A stretch of 34,905 bases of DNA from Vitrella brassicaformis (taxonomy: Eukaryota > Sar > Vitrellaceae), in the NCBI GenBank assembly GCA_001179505.1, contig CDMY01000662.1, forward strand, positions 1-34,905, in the 5' to 3' direction. Within the stretch, counting starts at the first letter, position 1. Every line of letters starts with the position of its first letter. The translations under genes were made by a program, and so were the position numbers. Below are positions 1 to 11,933 of this stretch, in pieces. A model generated the notes under the pieces. That model had not been told where the DNA came from, searched no databases, and saw only the letters and a program-made list of their open reading frames with translations.

Positions 1-592
1 GTGTGCACAATGGACTCCACACGCAGCAATGTTTTCTCTTCCTTGGTTGGGTGACGGATGTGCACATGGATGGATGGATGGATGGATGGATGGACGGATG
101 CGTGTGTGTGCTCACGTGACGTGAAGAGCGTTTGTTGGTGTCCTGCCACTCGTGTCGATACGATACATGCAGCTACGCGATCCTGCCTGACCGATTTGGT
201 GTGGGCTGTGTGTCTGCCTGTCGATTAAGGGGCATTTTGTAGTGAGTGGGTCGCAAGAAGACTGATTTCTGCGATGATCCGTCTTATTTTCCTGCGTGTC
301 TTGCCTCCTCTTTCTCACTGCATCTCACTGGTGCCACGGTGACGTCAGAGCACCGGCACGTCGAGCGTGTTGGTGTTGTCACGTTGCTATGTCATTGGTG
401 CGATGCATTGAGGGAGGGTGGGAGGAATGAATGAATGGATGGATTCTATGCTGACTGAATCATCCAAACACTCGCGGAATTCAAGCCGCAGGTGTCACAA
501 ACGGAAACACGATGCACATCGATGTTCACAGCAAATTAAGGCAAATCCGTCGCTCCCACACGCAGTAAGCACCCATCCATCCATCCATCCAA
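1..592. other. Intergenic stretch, no gene seen
   Basis: No reading frame here has a supported exon structure or a recognisable protein. The stretch holds a GGAT tetranucleotide repeat near its left end and a short ATCC run just before the stop codon of the gene on the minus strand. It probably includes the 3' untranslated region of that gene. I see no RNA gene. Confidence 0.6.
66..100. repeat. (GGAT)n microsatellite
   Basis: About eight tandem copies of the tetranucleotide GGAT, the last interrupted by a single substitution (GGAC). The same unit, in either orientation, recurs in introns and intergenic DNA across the window. Confidence 0.9.
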
Positions 593-1762
593 TCACTTGG
601 CCTTCTCCTTTCCATTCGTCTCATTCGCCGCCTTGGTCGCAGCCACGTCAATCCTGTACCCCTTCGGTATGTGCATCAAAATGGGTATCAGGTTGACCGT
701 GTCCTTCCCACCGCCCGATGCACCAACCCCCCCACCACCACCAGCACCAGCACCAGCAGGGGGCGGCTGTGGTGTGGTTGTCTGCTCCTGTTTCTCCTTT
801 CTCTCGACCTTGTCTCTCTCTCTGCACACGCCCCCGTGGCATATGCACCCCTCCCCCACACCCATCTCCGGCTCACACACGTCCGTGCAGGGCGTGTACT
901 TGTGGCTCCACTGCACCCGAAAACGATCATGTGCACGATAATGCCGATGCCGCCCATCAACCGCCACACATTCCTCCCTGTAACCGCGGTCGACACACTC
1001 CCCCGGAACAGTGAGATTCCTCCAGATTCTCGCGTCTCGGTACAGCAGCAGGCACACGTGGTGCCCGTCGGCGCAGCGGCTCACCAGCCGCCCCTCGTAG
1101 GGGTCGTACACACACGTGGGCGTCTCGCATACACCTTTGCTGGGGCTGCAGATGCACTGGTCGGCTGCGTGAGTGCAGGGGTTGCCGGGGCCGCCGTCGC
1201 ATGTGCGGTTGATGTGGGAGACGATCAGATTGCCCTTCTCCTTGACAATGGGCACCTCGGAACACGGAGCAGGCGTGTTCTTTGCCACACATTGACCTGC
1301 AAAGGGAGAGAAAGACTTATTCATTCTCTTTGCGCGTGGACAGTGCAAACCAACCCGCCACCTTGGGTGTTCTTGTCCTGCAGATGGCCACTGGGGTCGA
1401 GGTTGGCCTCCCGAAAATGCACCAGGCACACCTCATCATCACAGCAGGCCTTCTCCAGCTGCCCCTTCAGAAAGTTGTAGAGACAATGCTCCACTCGATG
1501 CGTCGCACAGGAGGTATCCACTCCTTGCTGCATGACACAGAAGGGCACGCACAGTAAGAGAGAGAGGATGGAAGCGCCCTATATGCATTGTGGTGCTCAC
1601 TGCGTGTGAGAAGGTGTTGACATCTATGGTTAACGTTTGGGGGAGGGGGAGGGGGAGGGAGAGGCCGCTTTTCCTGGCGTTCTCGAGCTTGGACGAACCG
1701 ACGCATAGCAGGGAAAGGAGAAACCATAGAGAACTAAGGGCTGCAACGGCGGAGATTGGCAT
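593..1762 (-). CDS. Secreted cysteine-rich protein, unknown function
   Basis: Exons complement(593..1296, 1362..1527, 1601..1762), 343 aa. Both introns are GT-AG (73 and 65 bp) and keep the frame. The first ATG opens a hydrophobic segment (about residues 5-22, core LWFLLSLLCVG), a clear signal peptide. The mature part has about 20 Cys in irregular spacing, including CC, CxC and CxxxC patterns, which suggests a disulfide-rich extracellular or cell-surface domain. Three N-glycosylation sequons are visible (NRT, NLT, NET). The C-terminal 100 residues are low complexity: a charged KERK-rich patch, then Gln/Thr/Pro and Gly/Ala runs, then a short hydrophobic stretch. No family is recognised; EGF-like or other small disulfide modules are possible, but the spacing does not fit a standard EGF. 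The secretion call is firm, the function is open. Confidence 0.75.
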
Positions 1763-1896
1763 TTTTCTGTCGCCTGTTTTGTCTCAGATCGACCAGCTTA
1801 AGCTTGCATTTCACGGCAGCGAAAAAAGGTATGTCTGACACGTCACATCCTCTCAATACGCCGCAAGCAATGATCCACACACCTACACACGTCAGA

Positions 1897-3545
1897 TCAC
1901 AGACCCTGACAGAAGCCTGGCGGCCCAGTCCATGCCGGCCTCGGACCTTCCCGTGCGGTCACAAACTCGCCATCCTCATCCCCTCTCTGCCTCGTCGACA
2001 TTGCCATTGGCGTTGCCCCCCACAGACGCCGCTTTCTTCTCCTGCGATGCCCGGTGTGCAACATAGACGACGGCAGCATGATCGTCATCTGGACAGGATG
2101 ACTGATATCCGTCTGCACCGACCGGTCACGTACTCTCCTCTCACAGTGGCTGTGGCCCTCTCTTGATGGCGGCATCGCAGTGGGAACAGCGAAACAAACA
2201 CTTGCTTTCCTGCGGGCACGGCCACCATGTTGTGTGTCTGGCGGGGGCCGTCCACAGGTGGGCGACGACAGGCCTGGCCGTGGAATGGTGCGGTGTGTCT
2301 GCTGCGGACGGAAGGGTAGGAGGGAGAGGGCAGGTCTGTCGTCGACCAATTCGACGAGAGGCGGACCGCGTTCTTCCGTCACATCGATGCTGTGGCGGAT
2401 ACGTGGCCGCTTGTTGCGGGGCGGAGGGGGCGGGGAGGATGCAGACATTCCAGCGGAAAGAATGGCGGTCTTGTCGGTCTGTCTCGAGAAGTGCATCGAA
2501 GGAGACACCGCTGTAGCTGAAAGGTCGCGTGGATGGGGAGGGAGAGGTGGCTGGCATGAGTGTCCATTGAATAGGGCTGTGCTTGACGGAGCCTCCGCGG
2601 CTGCCATGCTCTTCTCAGACGAGTGGTTCGCTACAGAGACATCAGCACATCTGCACACCACACGCACAGAGACATCCATTATCGATCATCGATTGAATGC
2701 GAACCAGCCATCCGTCTCACTTACGTCGACTGCTCTCCCCCTGAAGGCTTCTCGGCCGCTGTTTCCAGCACTGAATCAGATCCAGCCTTCTTCCCTTCAG
2801 ACACATAGGCGGCATCGCTTCTTAGTGGAGCCGATAGAGCCCCGCTCTCTCCCTCTCTACCATGCCCCGCCGAATCATCCGCATCTCTGAACATCCCTCT
2901 GGAGGACTTGGCCGTCACGGATTGAAGGCGTCCGGATTGATCAGCATCCCTCAATCGACAAACATCTGATTCGATGACAGGAGGCGGGTTGGCCGAGACA
3001 CATTCCCCATAACCCTCGCCCGGCTCTTCTTGAAGTTCCCTCGAGAACAATGGCCTCAGAATGATCGCCTTGCGTGTTGTCGCCTCCTCATCACCGCCAC
3101 CACCACCGCCTCTATCATCGCCAAAGTATCGATGTTTGGCGTTCATGCGGTATCTCGCGTATCTGCAAGCGCCCCGAGAGAGACGTTTGCCTCCTTGGAC
3201 AAATCTCTCTGTCTCGTCTTACCGGTCGCTCCAGGTGGACTGGCGCTTCATCCACCTGGCTGCCGTGGTGCCCTCACAGGGCATGTAGCTGTGCCGCCTG
3301 TGGTGCGCCGTGCCGGGGAGGTTGAGAGGCGGAACGATAGGTGGGGGAGGGTGGGGAGGGTGTTCATGTCGATGGGAGTCCTTCTCACTGCCGTGTGGCG
3401 AGTGGAAGTCTGCTGGGAAGCCTCCTTTGAGAGATGCGAAGCTGCTCATGTCCCTTGGCGGGTCGGGGGATGTGTTTCTGGCTGAGGGGCCGACACAGCT
3501 GGCTTCGGTGCTGCGCTTGTCGCCCGCTCGTGCCATCTGGAACAT
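1897..3545 (-). CDS. Hypothetical disordered protein (3' end uncertain)
   Basis: Exons complement(1897..2650, 2725..3162, 3223..3545), 504 aa as modelled. The first two introns are well supported: donors GTAAGA and GTAAGT, acceptors TTGCAG and GTGCAG, with phase kept at both. The protein is mostly low complexity (His/Pro-rich near residues 60-80, Gly/Glu-rich near 125, Ser/Pro-rich later). A basic aromatic patch around residues 95-120 (RYARYRMNAKHRYFG) is the most conserved-looking part. No domain is recognised. The last exon is doubtful beyond about position 2300: a different frame at about 2160-2210 gives a CxxxCxxC segment (KCLFRCSHC) after a good CCCGCAG acceptor, so the true C-terminus may be spliced differently and end near 2150. 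Its start is 13 bp from the start of the gene on the other strand. Confidence 0.5.
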
Positions 3546-3558
3546 CTTTTCGAGTCAG

Positions 3559-5722
3559 ATGCGCCGGATCGCCCGGGCCCCACCTCCAAAAAGCGCGCAC
3601 AAGAAAGTGGAAATGACTGCTGTGGCTGGCGCAGGCACTGGAGGAGCACAGTCTGCTCGGAAGCTTTTGCAGACGTCGGTTGCCAATGTCGATGCCTCTG
3701 CCGCCGAGGACAAGAAGGCGAGCCATTACGTCCGGGTGAGGTGGGGGTGGACATACGCGGAGTGTTGAGTGCAGAAAGTGTGCGCTGTCCTTTGTCTTGT
3801 CGTGTCAGCGGCGGCAGTCCATCGAGCGCCACAGCTTCCTGCCCTCTGCAAAGGCCCTCAGAGACACCATCAGGTCACCCAATCATTGACTGCATGCACC
3901 GCGCACTCTCTCTCTCTCTCTCTCCCACAACGCAGGTCGCTCCAAACTGAGCCCCTGCAGCCACAGCCTGGGCAGCCACAACCGGCACCATCTCCTCCTC
4001 CCCCTCCTTCCAACAAACACGCGCATCACCGCAGCAGAAGGAGGAAGAGCAGCGGAGACATCACCTTCACCCACTCCGCCAGTGATGACCTCTACTCCCT
4101 ATTCGAACACACGCCGCTTGGCGGACTGGGTGGATTGATGGGCTTAAGAGGACCTGCTGGTGAGGCTCACACGGTGGGCGATAAAGGGCGGACAGAGGGA
4201 GACAGGGACAGGGAGAGAAGGCGGCCTGGGCTGCGGAATGTGACCGGGCGAATGCGGAAACGAGCTGTAAGCGAGACAAAGGGGAGAGTCCGGAGGATAT
4301 TGACGGGCATATTTCGTCTTGTCCCACTGTTGCTTGCAGCTGAAGCGTGGCTATGAACGCAATCGGTATCTGAGGCTGCCCTCTCCACTCAGCACCAGCC
4401 ATCGGTCATCTTCATGCACCTCCCCTGAGAGAGAGAGGTCGCCCCTCAAAGCCGACGCTTCACCCAAATCCCCTCTCCCTCTCCCTTCCTCTCCCTTTCC
4501 CCCTCCCTCTCTACCGAAGCAGCCCAAACCAAGTGAGCCACGGGCACCAGCAACGGTGGATGGTGCTGGCGCTCACCGTGCCGTCTTGCTGTCGGAGAGA
4601 CACGAGCAAACTGTCGACGAGCAGAGGGAGCCATCACCACTACCACGAGCACCAGCACCAGAAGACAAGCCAGAGACACTGGGTGGCATTTCTTACAACG
4701 ACCGGCAAGCGACGGAGGGAGAACAGCGGCAGCGTCTGGATGTCCATGTGGGTGGCAACACGGCGGAAAAAAGACAAGCCCCAAGCCCCCCTCCCGCCCC
4801 TCCGGCGTATCATCGGAGGAAGAAACCCTCTGTCTCCATCATTCCCATTGAAGAGGCCCCACCCGATGACAGCTCGGCGGAGGCAGCCGGGGGTGACGGC
4901 CAGACGACCCCCTTCTCGCTCAGATACGACAGCTCTCTCTCGCGATCGGGGTCACCCAAACATGCACACAGAGACAGAGACAGAGACAGAGAGGCCGTCG
5001 GGAGAAGGTCATTCTTCTCACCAAAACACAAGGGCGGATGGCGTGTAGGTGCGGGTGAAGGTGTGTCTGTGGGCGTGCAAGCCGGGAGGGGTGAGAGGGA
5101 GACGCGGAATGCTGCTACACAGACACGGACACGGACGATGGGCCATCGGCCACACACAACTGACGAGACCAGTAGCAGCGACAACACAGAGAGGGAGAGA
5201 GTGATGTTCAGAACGGCGAGGGAGAGAGAGAGGGAGGGGGAAAGGGAGAGGGAGTCTCTCCCATCCGACCACACCCACACCCATCATGACGTGTGTCGGC
5301 TGAGGCTGAGAGAGAAGGCCGATGGGAAAAGGCCACACCGAAGCGAGAGAAGGCAGGTCCAACAAGGTCGGCCAGCACAACTGTGCACGTGCGACACCGT
5401 GTCTCATAATATCCCTCTCCCTCTCTGTCTGTCTGTGATGATGGTTGCAGGCTCTCCCCGTGCCTCTCCTCCTCCCTCCCCCAGCCCACATGCCCACGCC
5501 CACGCCCACGCACACTACAGACATCGAGAAAGACCGAGACGCGACCCTTTCTTCTTCATGAAAGGCGACGACGGCCGCCTACTGCTGCCTACAAAGCGCA
5601 TGAGCAGGGACAAGCGAAAGGTTGCTTACCTGCTGCTGGTGCCCGCTGATGCTGCCGCGAGCAGCAGTGGGAGTGGCCATGGCAGTCGACATCTTGTCGG
5701 ATTGCGCGGGTGTGGGGGCTGA
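3559..5722 (+). CDS. Hypothetical low-complexity protein
   Basis: Exons 3559..3735, 3809..3873, 3936..4266, 4340..5366, 5451..5722; 623 aa. All four introns are GT-AG, 62-84 bp, and hold the frame. The donors are GTGAGG, GTCACC, GTAAGC and GTCGGC. The protein is almost wholly disordered: Pro/Gln-rich near residue 90, a short apolar/acidic patch (SDDLYSLFEHTPLGGLGGL), then long Ser/Pro/Arg/Glu-rich sequence with repeated RDRD and ERER runs, and a His/Ala repeat near the C-terminus. No domain is recognised, so no function is offered. The start is uncertain: the frame stays open upstream to 3310, but that part lies antisense to the neighbouring exon. Another in-frame ATG at 3613 would remove the crowding with that gene. 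Confidence 0.55.
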
Positions 5723-6025
5723 GGGGGAGAGGGCGATGTGACGTTTGACTTGATGTGTTGTAGTCTGTGTATGGGTAGGCATGACGAATGGCGTGTGGGG
5801 GTGTGTGGAAAGGCGACAGACGGTCAAGATGCTTGCTGTCGATCGAGTGGAAAGCGGTTGTGTGTCTCTCTCACAACGCAATGACGGTTGACCGATGCAC
5901 TTCACTCACCTCACTCTCTCTGTACAACATACAGGCGGTTAGTTGTCCACTCATAGGTAGAGCAACCACATGCACCGCACCCAGATAGACAAATGGCACT
6001 CAGCAGCCACAGACGTACACGTGAG
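5723..6025. other. Convergent intergenic region
   Basis: This lies between the stop codons of two convergent genes. It is likely to hold both 3' untranslated regions. No further gene, RNA or repeat is visible. Confidence 0.6.
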
Positions 6026-8074
6026 TCACCATCGCTGCTGCTGCTGCTGCTGCTGTGTAAACCCCCCACTACCAGCTGCAGTCGTGTACCCACCAGCACT
6101 GTACCCATTCCACTGCTGCTGCTGCTGCTGCTGCTGCTGTGACTGTGGCTGCTGTGCCGGCCATTGCTGCACAAAGACACACACAAACACACACAAAGAG
6201 AACACACCAACGCCATCCAGAGCCCCCCCCACACACACAACTGCAAGCGCATTGCCAACCCACCCACCACTCACCCACCTGATATGGGTCAAACGCCGGC
6301 ATCTGCGTCTGTCCCTCAGGTATCTGTGCAGCCCCGCCCCCACTCCTACCCCCACCCCCGCCAACAAGGCTGCCATGGTGGTGGCGGGGGCTGTGTGGAT
6401 GGTGGTGGTGGTGCGGCCTAGCCCCACTGGCACCATTAGCACCATGACCACCAGCACCACCGGTAGCACGGTCATGCGGATGGTCTCTTTTCATGATCGA
6501 TGCACCTCGGCCCCGGTCACCACTGTCTCTGCCGCCGCCCCTTGACGGCCCGCGGCCTCCTCTGAAGCCCCGACCAGCCCCATTGCGCCGCCCCTCTGCC
6601 GATCCCATCGACAATTTCCCTCCAGCTCCTCCCCTGCCTCTGCCTCTGTCACCCCGACCATCACCGCGGCCGCCTCTCCCCCGCCCAGTCCCGCCGCCTC
6701 GGCCTCTGGCCATGGTGCCGATGCCTCTTTCATTGTTGTCATCTCGATAATGACCTCCAGACATCCCAGCAGAGAAACCTGAGAGCACATTCAGTGATTG
6801 TTGCGTGTGTGGAGGGTGGGCTCTTTTCGCTCACCATGTGCGGCGAATGGAAGGTGAGCGAGAGGAGTTCCTGAGTCGGTTGGCTGACTCTGCTGACTCT
6901 GGCTCTGCTGGCCCTGTTGGTGGTGGTGCTGCTGCTGCTGCTGCTGCGGGAATGTGTTGCCGGGCTGGCGGTGAGGGTAAGCCAATGATGGCGAGAATTG
7001 ATGACCAAGCTGAGGCTGTGCGTGCGGGTGGGGAGGGGGAGGGGGAGGGGGCGACGGAAAGCCACTCACACCCACGGGGGCACCAGCACCAGCACCAGCA
7101 CCCCCACCAGCAGCAGATAGCGAGAATCCGCCCAAACCACCACCGGCAGCACCAGCACCAGCAGCAGCAGGAGGTGATGCTGCTGCTGGTGACGGAAAAG
7201 TCATGCCCATAGTACCAACACCACTTGGCGGTTGCGGTTGGCCACCGGCTGTCACAGATGAGTCTCCCACGGTCGAGTACTGGCCCCACTGCATGTCCAT
7301 CGGCTGCGGCTGCGGCTGGCGCTGGGCAACGAGTGGTGCGAATGGCTGCTGCTGGGTGTGGGAGAGAGAGGGCATGGTGGGGGCGGGGGCCATGATTGGC
7401 GGCTGGGGGTGCTGTGGCTGCTGGGGTGGGGGAGGAGGGTAGTAGCTGTTGTGAGGCTGCACCTACACACACAGATATACACACCCGTGTCCATCCATGT
7501 GTGATTTTCTATCATGTGCTCATGCACTGACGCTGTGCTGGGGCTGCGTGCTGGTGAACAGTGCTGGCGGGAGAGAGGTGTTGCTGGTGTTGTTGGGGTA
7601 CATGGATCCCGGCCCACCACCCCCACCAGCAGCACCACCAGCAGCAGCGAGTGGTGCACCAGGAAAGTGCATGCCCTGCCGCACATGGCCCCCACCCCCA
7701 GCTCCAGCAGAACCAGCAAAGGCAAGCGACACCTCACCTGAACACCCCCCACCACACACGCACACACAGATGGTCCGCCTGTCGGTATTCATTGTGTGTG
7801 CTCACTAGGTCGTGGTGGGGGCGGTGGCGGGGGCGGTGGGGGAGGGGGCGGCTGCTGCCCGTGGGGCATGATAAATGAAAATGACTGGTCCACCATCGTC
7901 ATAGGCACAGGTGCGGGTGCGGGTGCGCGCGCTGGCTCGGCAGCCTCCATTGGGTGGTCTGGGTGCGTCAGAGAGTCGAGAGACGAATCGGATATTGCCT
8001 CGGCGTCGTCCATTGGACCCTCCCCTCCTGCTGCTGCTGCTGCTGCTTGGTCACCCTACACGCACGCACACACA

Positions 8075-8109
<35 letters not shown>

Positions 8110-8788
8110 TGGGTGAAGGTGTGCCCCCGCAAAGGTATGGGTACCATCTGCTGGTCTTGCTCTTGTTGCTGCGCGTCGTCGACATCATTATTATCCCCAC
8201 CACCATCGCCGCCATTACCATTACCATTACTCGTATCGAAGGCGAATGGCATGAGCTGGTGCACAGCCGACTCGTCAATGGGATGAGGGGGCCGGGTGAC
8301 GCCGAAGGCAGGGCGGGGAGGCATCGACGTGTCCAACGACTGCATCCACACACACGCGTCCATCCATCTCTCTTTCGTTCTCTGTGTGTGTGTGTGTGTG
8401 TGTGTGTACCGGATTGTAGAATGGGTTGGCCCTGTTTCCTTCTGCTGCTGAAGACCCCGGCCGCTCCTCAGTAGCACCACCCCTCTCAGGCAAATTCGCC
8501 ACCTCTGCACACACCACACAGATCACAGACATCATGTGCACACCAGAGAGAGGTTGCGAACCTTCTGGCCATCTCCAGCCGATGGTGGCCTCGATCTCCT
8601 CTTCGTCGCTGAGAACGCGCCGGTGCTGCTGCTGGTGGTTGTGCATATGGTGCTGTTGCGTCAGGCTGTGCCGCTCGCTCATGTGCTCCTCCCGGCACTT
8701 GGAGAGAAACGCCTCGTGCTGTCGGTCACGGCTGTCGGCTACACCCATCATCTCGACCATTGGCTTGCTCTACATGCACACAGACACA

Positions 8789-8824
<36 letters not shown>

Positions 8825-11011
8825 TGTGCTCAGGAAGACACACAAAGGGGCGGGGTGGGCGTTGGCGAGCACTGACCATCATGACTTCGTTGGGCGGTTC
8901 GTCATACGAAAAGTAGACAGTGTGCAAGAGGCCCTCCTCGGCAGGCTTGAACCGCACAGTCTTCCCTCCACCACTGTTGGCTGACCTCCGGGGCGGCGGC
9001 GGCGGTGGGGGAACCGGACCATCGCCAATGGCCATTCCCTGCACAAGAATGCTGTGTGCTGTGTTGATGTGTTGATGTGAGCGGGGTTACTTACCATCAT
9101 GGCTTCGTCTGTCGGCTGCTGAGGCTGGTGTGGCTGCTGTGGGTGTGGGTGTGGCTGCTGCTCCGTCTCCATCTCCCAAGGCCCCAGCCTCTCCCTCTCC
9201 CTCTGCCTCGCGGCACCCACGGCCATTCCCGTGAACACATCCACAGTCTTCTCTTCACCACCTGCACACTCGACACACACGTGGCCATCCATCCATCCAT
9301 CCATTCGTCTGTGTGTATGCGTGTGGACCCTACGCTTGGGTGTGGGCGGTGGCTGTGGCGGTGGTTTGGGCTGGGAGGGCTTGGCCTGCTCCAGTGCTGC
9401 GATGGTCGTGAACGGGCCACTGGCAACGGCACTGGCAGTGGCAGTGGCATTGGGAGGGGGTGCTGGTCCTGGTGCTGGTGGCGGGGGTGGATGCGGCACC
9501 GCGGGAGGTGGGACAGGCGACTGACGACACAGAGGGATAAAGAAGCAATAGAGAGAGGGGGATGGATGGATGTGTGTCGGGTCTTCTCGTCTCTCTCTGT
9601 GTGTGGGCGTGTGTGACGGTGTGCTGACCTTTTCCTCCTTTATCTGTTTCTTCCACTTGTCGACTATTTGTTTGGCGAGGGCCTTGACCTCAGCATCGGT
9701 GATGGCGCTCTCGGGCTTGGTCAGACGGTTCACACACTTGCCCACCTAACACACAACACATGGCAAGAGACAGGGAGAGGGAGGGAGAAAGAGAGAGGGA
9801 GAGGGGCAGAGATTGACGCACCCACCATGCGACGCGCATCACACACAGACTTCCCCTCTCTCTCTCTCTCTCTCTCTCCGTGTGTGTGTGTGTGTCACTT
9901 ACCCCAGTGTCTGTGAGAGTGCGTTTGTTCATCGCGAGCCGGTCAAGAACCCCCAGGATGTCACATATCAGCGCCAGCACGTCCGCAGCACTGCTGCTGG
10001 TCGGCGAGGAGGGCGACGGCGGGGACGCACCCACCTGCACACACAAACACACCCACACTCACACACACACACATGGATGGATGGATGGATGGATGGAGGC
10101 AGTGGGTGTCTGCCCACCTCTGCACCACCACCGGCAGCACCACCACCAGGGGCACCACTAGTCACAGCAGCAGCAGCAGCAGCACTGGCGGCACTGTTGA
10201 GCCAGTCGACCATTACGCCCACGCCGCCGTGCTGCACAAAGCCCGCCAATGCGTCGCTAGAAGAAGGAGCTACCACCTCTGCACACACACCCACCCACAC
10301 ACACACACACTCGCGGGCACAAAGGAAGGTGNNNNNNNNNNNNNNNNNNNNNNNNNNNNNNNNNNNNNNNNNNNNNNNNNNNNNNNNNNNNNNNNNNNNN
10401 NNNNNNNNNNNNNNNNNNNNNNNNNNNNNNNNNNNNNNNNNNNNNNNNNNNNNNNNNNNNNNNNNNNNNNNNNNNNNNNNNNNNNNNNNNNNNNNNNNNN
10501 NNNNNNNNNNNNNNNNNNNNNNNNNNNNNNNNNNNNNNNNNNNNNNNNNNNNNNNNNNNNNNNNNNNNNNNNNNNNNNNNNNNNNNNNNNNNNNNNNNNN
10601 NNNNNNNNNNNNNNNNNNNNNNNNNNNNNNNATTGAGAGTTACCGAGTGCGATTTTGCGCTCAATGACGGTCTGTGCAGACTGGCGGAGAAAGGCCACGT
10701 ACTCGCCTGCCTTGTCCTATGTGTGTGTGTGTGAGAGAGTGCCCGGACACACACACAGACACACACATATTTGTTTGTGTGGGCGTGTGCGCGGGGGCGT
10801 CTGTCTGTCTGTGCACGCTCAATAGGTACCGGAATGAGGGTCCTCTTTGTCCTTGTCGCGTCTCGTTTGTTGTCGTCTCCTCCTTGTGTGCCGGGGGTGG
10901 TTGTGGTGGTTGTGGTGAGCATGTGCTTCATCTCGCGCATCAGCACGTCGCGCATCCCGCTCATCGGGGATAGAGACCTCCTGGACAGACACACACACAC
11001 ACACACACGCA

Positions 11012-11045
<34 letters not shown>

Positions 11046-11900
11046 TGGAGATCTCGACCCACAAACATCGGTCAAGCTGCGTACCTCTCCCCCCTGGTGC
11101 TGTCCTTCTTGGCCTTTTTCTTCTTCTTGTCATTGTCTTTGTTGTTGTCTTTGTCTTTGCCGCCATCAGGCGATGCCGATGCCGTCGTCTTGCGCTTCTT
11201 GCCCTTGCTCAGCACCACCACCCCTGCTACTGCTGCTGCTGGTGATGGTGCTGCTGGTGGTGCTGATGAGCGGGCAGGGGCCTCTATGCAGACACAGACA
11301 CACAGATGGGCGCAGAGAGGGATTGATGGATGGATGGATGGGCAGCTACCTGGTTTGGACGGCCTGTGGGGGTCGGGTGACGGTGAGCGATCGGCGTCCT
11401 TGTGTTTGTCCTTGTGTTTGTGTTTGTCTTTGTGTTTCTTCCGCTTTTCCTTTTCCCTTTCCTCTTCGTCGGATCTGTCGCGATTATGTTTCTCTTTCCT
11501 CTCCTTCTTGTCCTTCTTAAGCTTAAGCTTGTCCTTCTTCCGCTGCTCCTTGCGCACACGCCTGCCCTCATCATCACCACCACCAGCCTGACACCCACAC
11601 ACACACTCTCCCTGTCTCTCTCCCTCTCTCTGTGTGTGTGTGTCTTGTGAGTGAGCTCGCCCACCTTGCTGCCGTCTCGATCTTTCCTCTTCTTCTCCTT
11701 ATTCTTGATGCTGCGATGATCGTCGTCTATGTCGTCTTCGCCATCACCCTCGCCGTCGCTGCTGTCCAGGACCTTGATGCGATGCTGCTGCTGCTGCTGA
11801 TGTTTGGGTGCGGTGGGTGCACCACCAGGCTTAGGCTTCTTCTTGGTGGCCGCCGAGGGCTTGCTAGGGGCTGCTGGGGGTGCCTCGGGTGCCTGGACGC

Positions 11901-11933
<33 letters not shown>

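Noticed and set aside
1952-2090. RING-finger-like CGH...CPVC on the plus strand
   Set aside because: The order and spacing do not make a complete RING, and no upstream CxxC exon joins it in frame. Kept only as a doubt about the minus gene's end.
5630-5692. Minus-strand ATG exon followed by a GTAAGC donor, opposite the end of the plus-strand gene at 3559-5722
   Set aside because: No acceptor and exon downstream continue it convincingly, and it lies antisense to a frame that is phase-consistent over five exons.
5970-6545. Plus-strand frame with long Cys runs
   Set aside because: The Cys runs are the complement of CAG repeats coding for Gln in the PNUTS-like gene.
7796-8116. Plus-strand Gly-rich frame
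   Set aside because: It is the complement of a Pro run in a PNUTS-like exon.
9813-10667. Long open frame across the N gap
   Set aside because: Its length comes from the undetermined bases, which carry no stop codons; the flanks are intron repeats.
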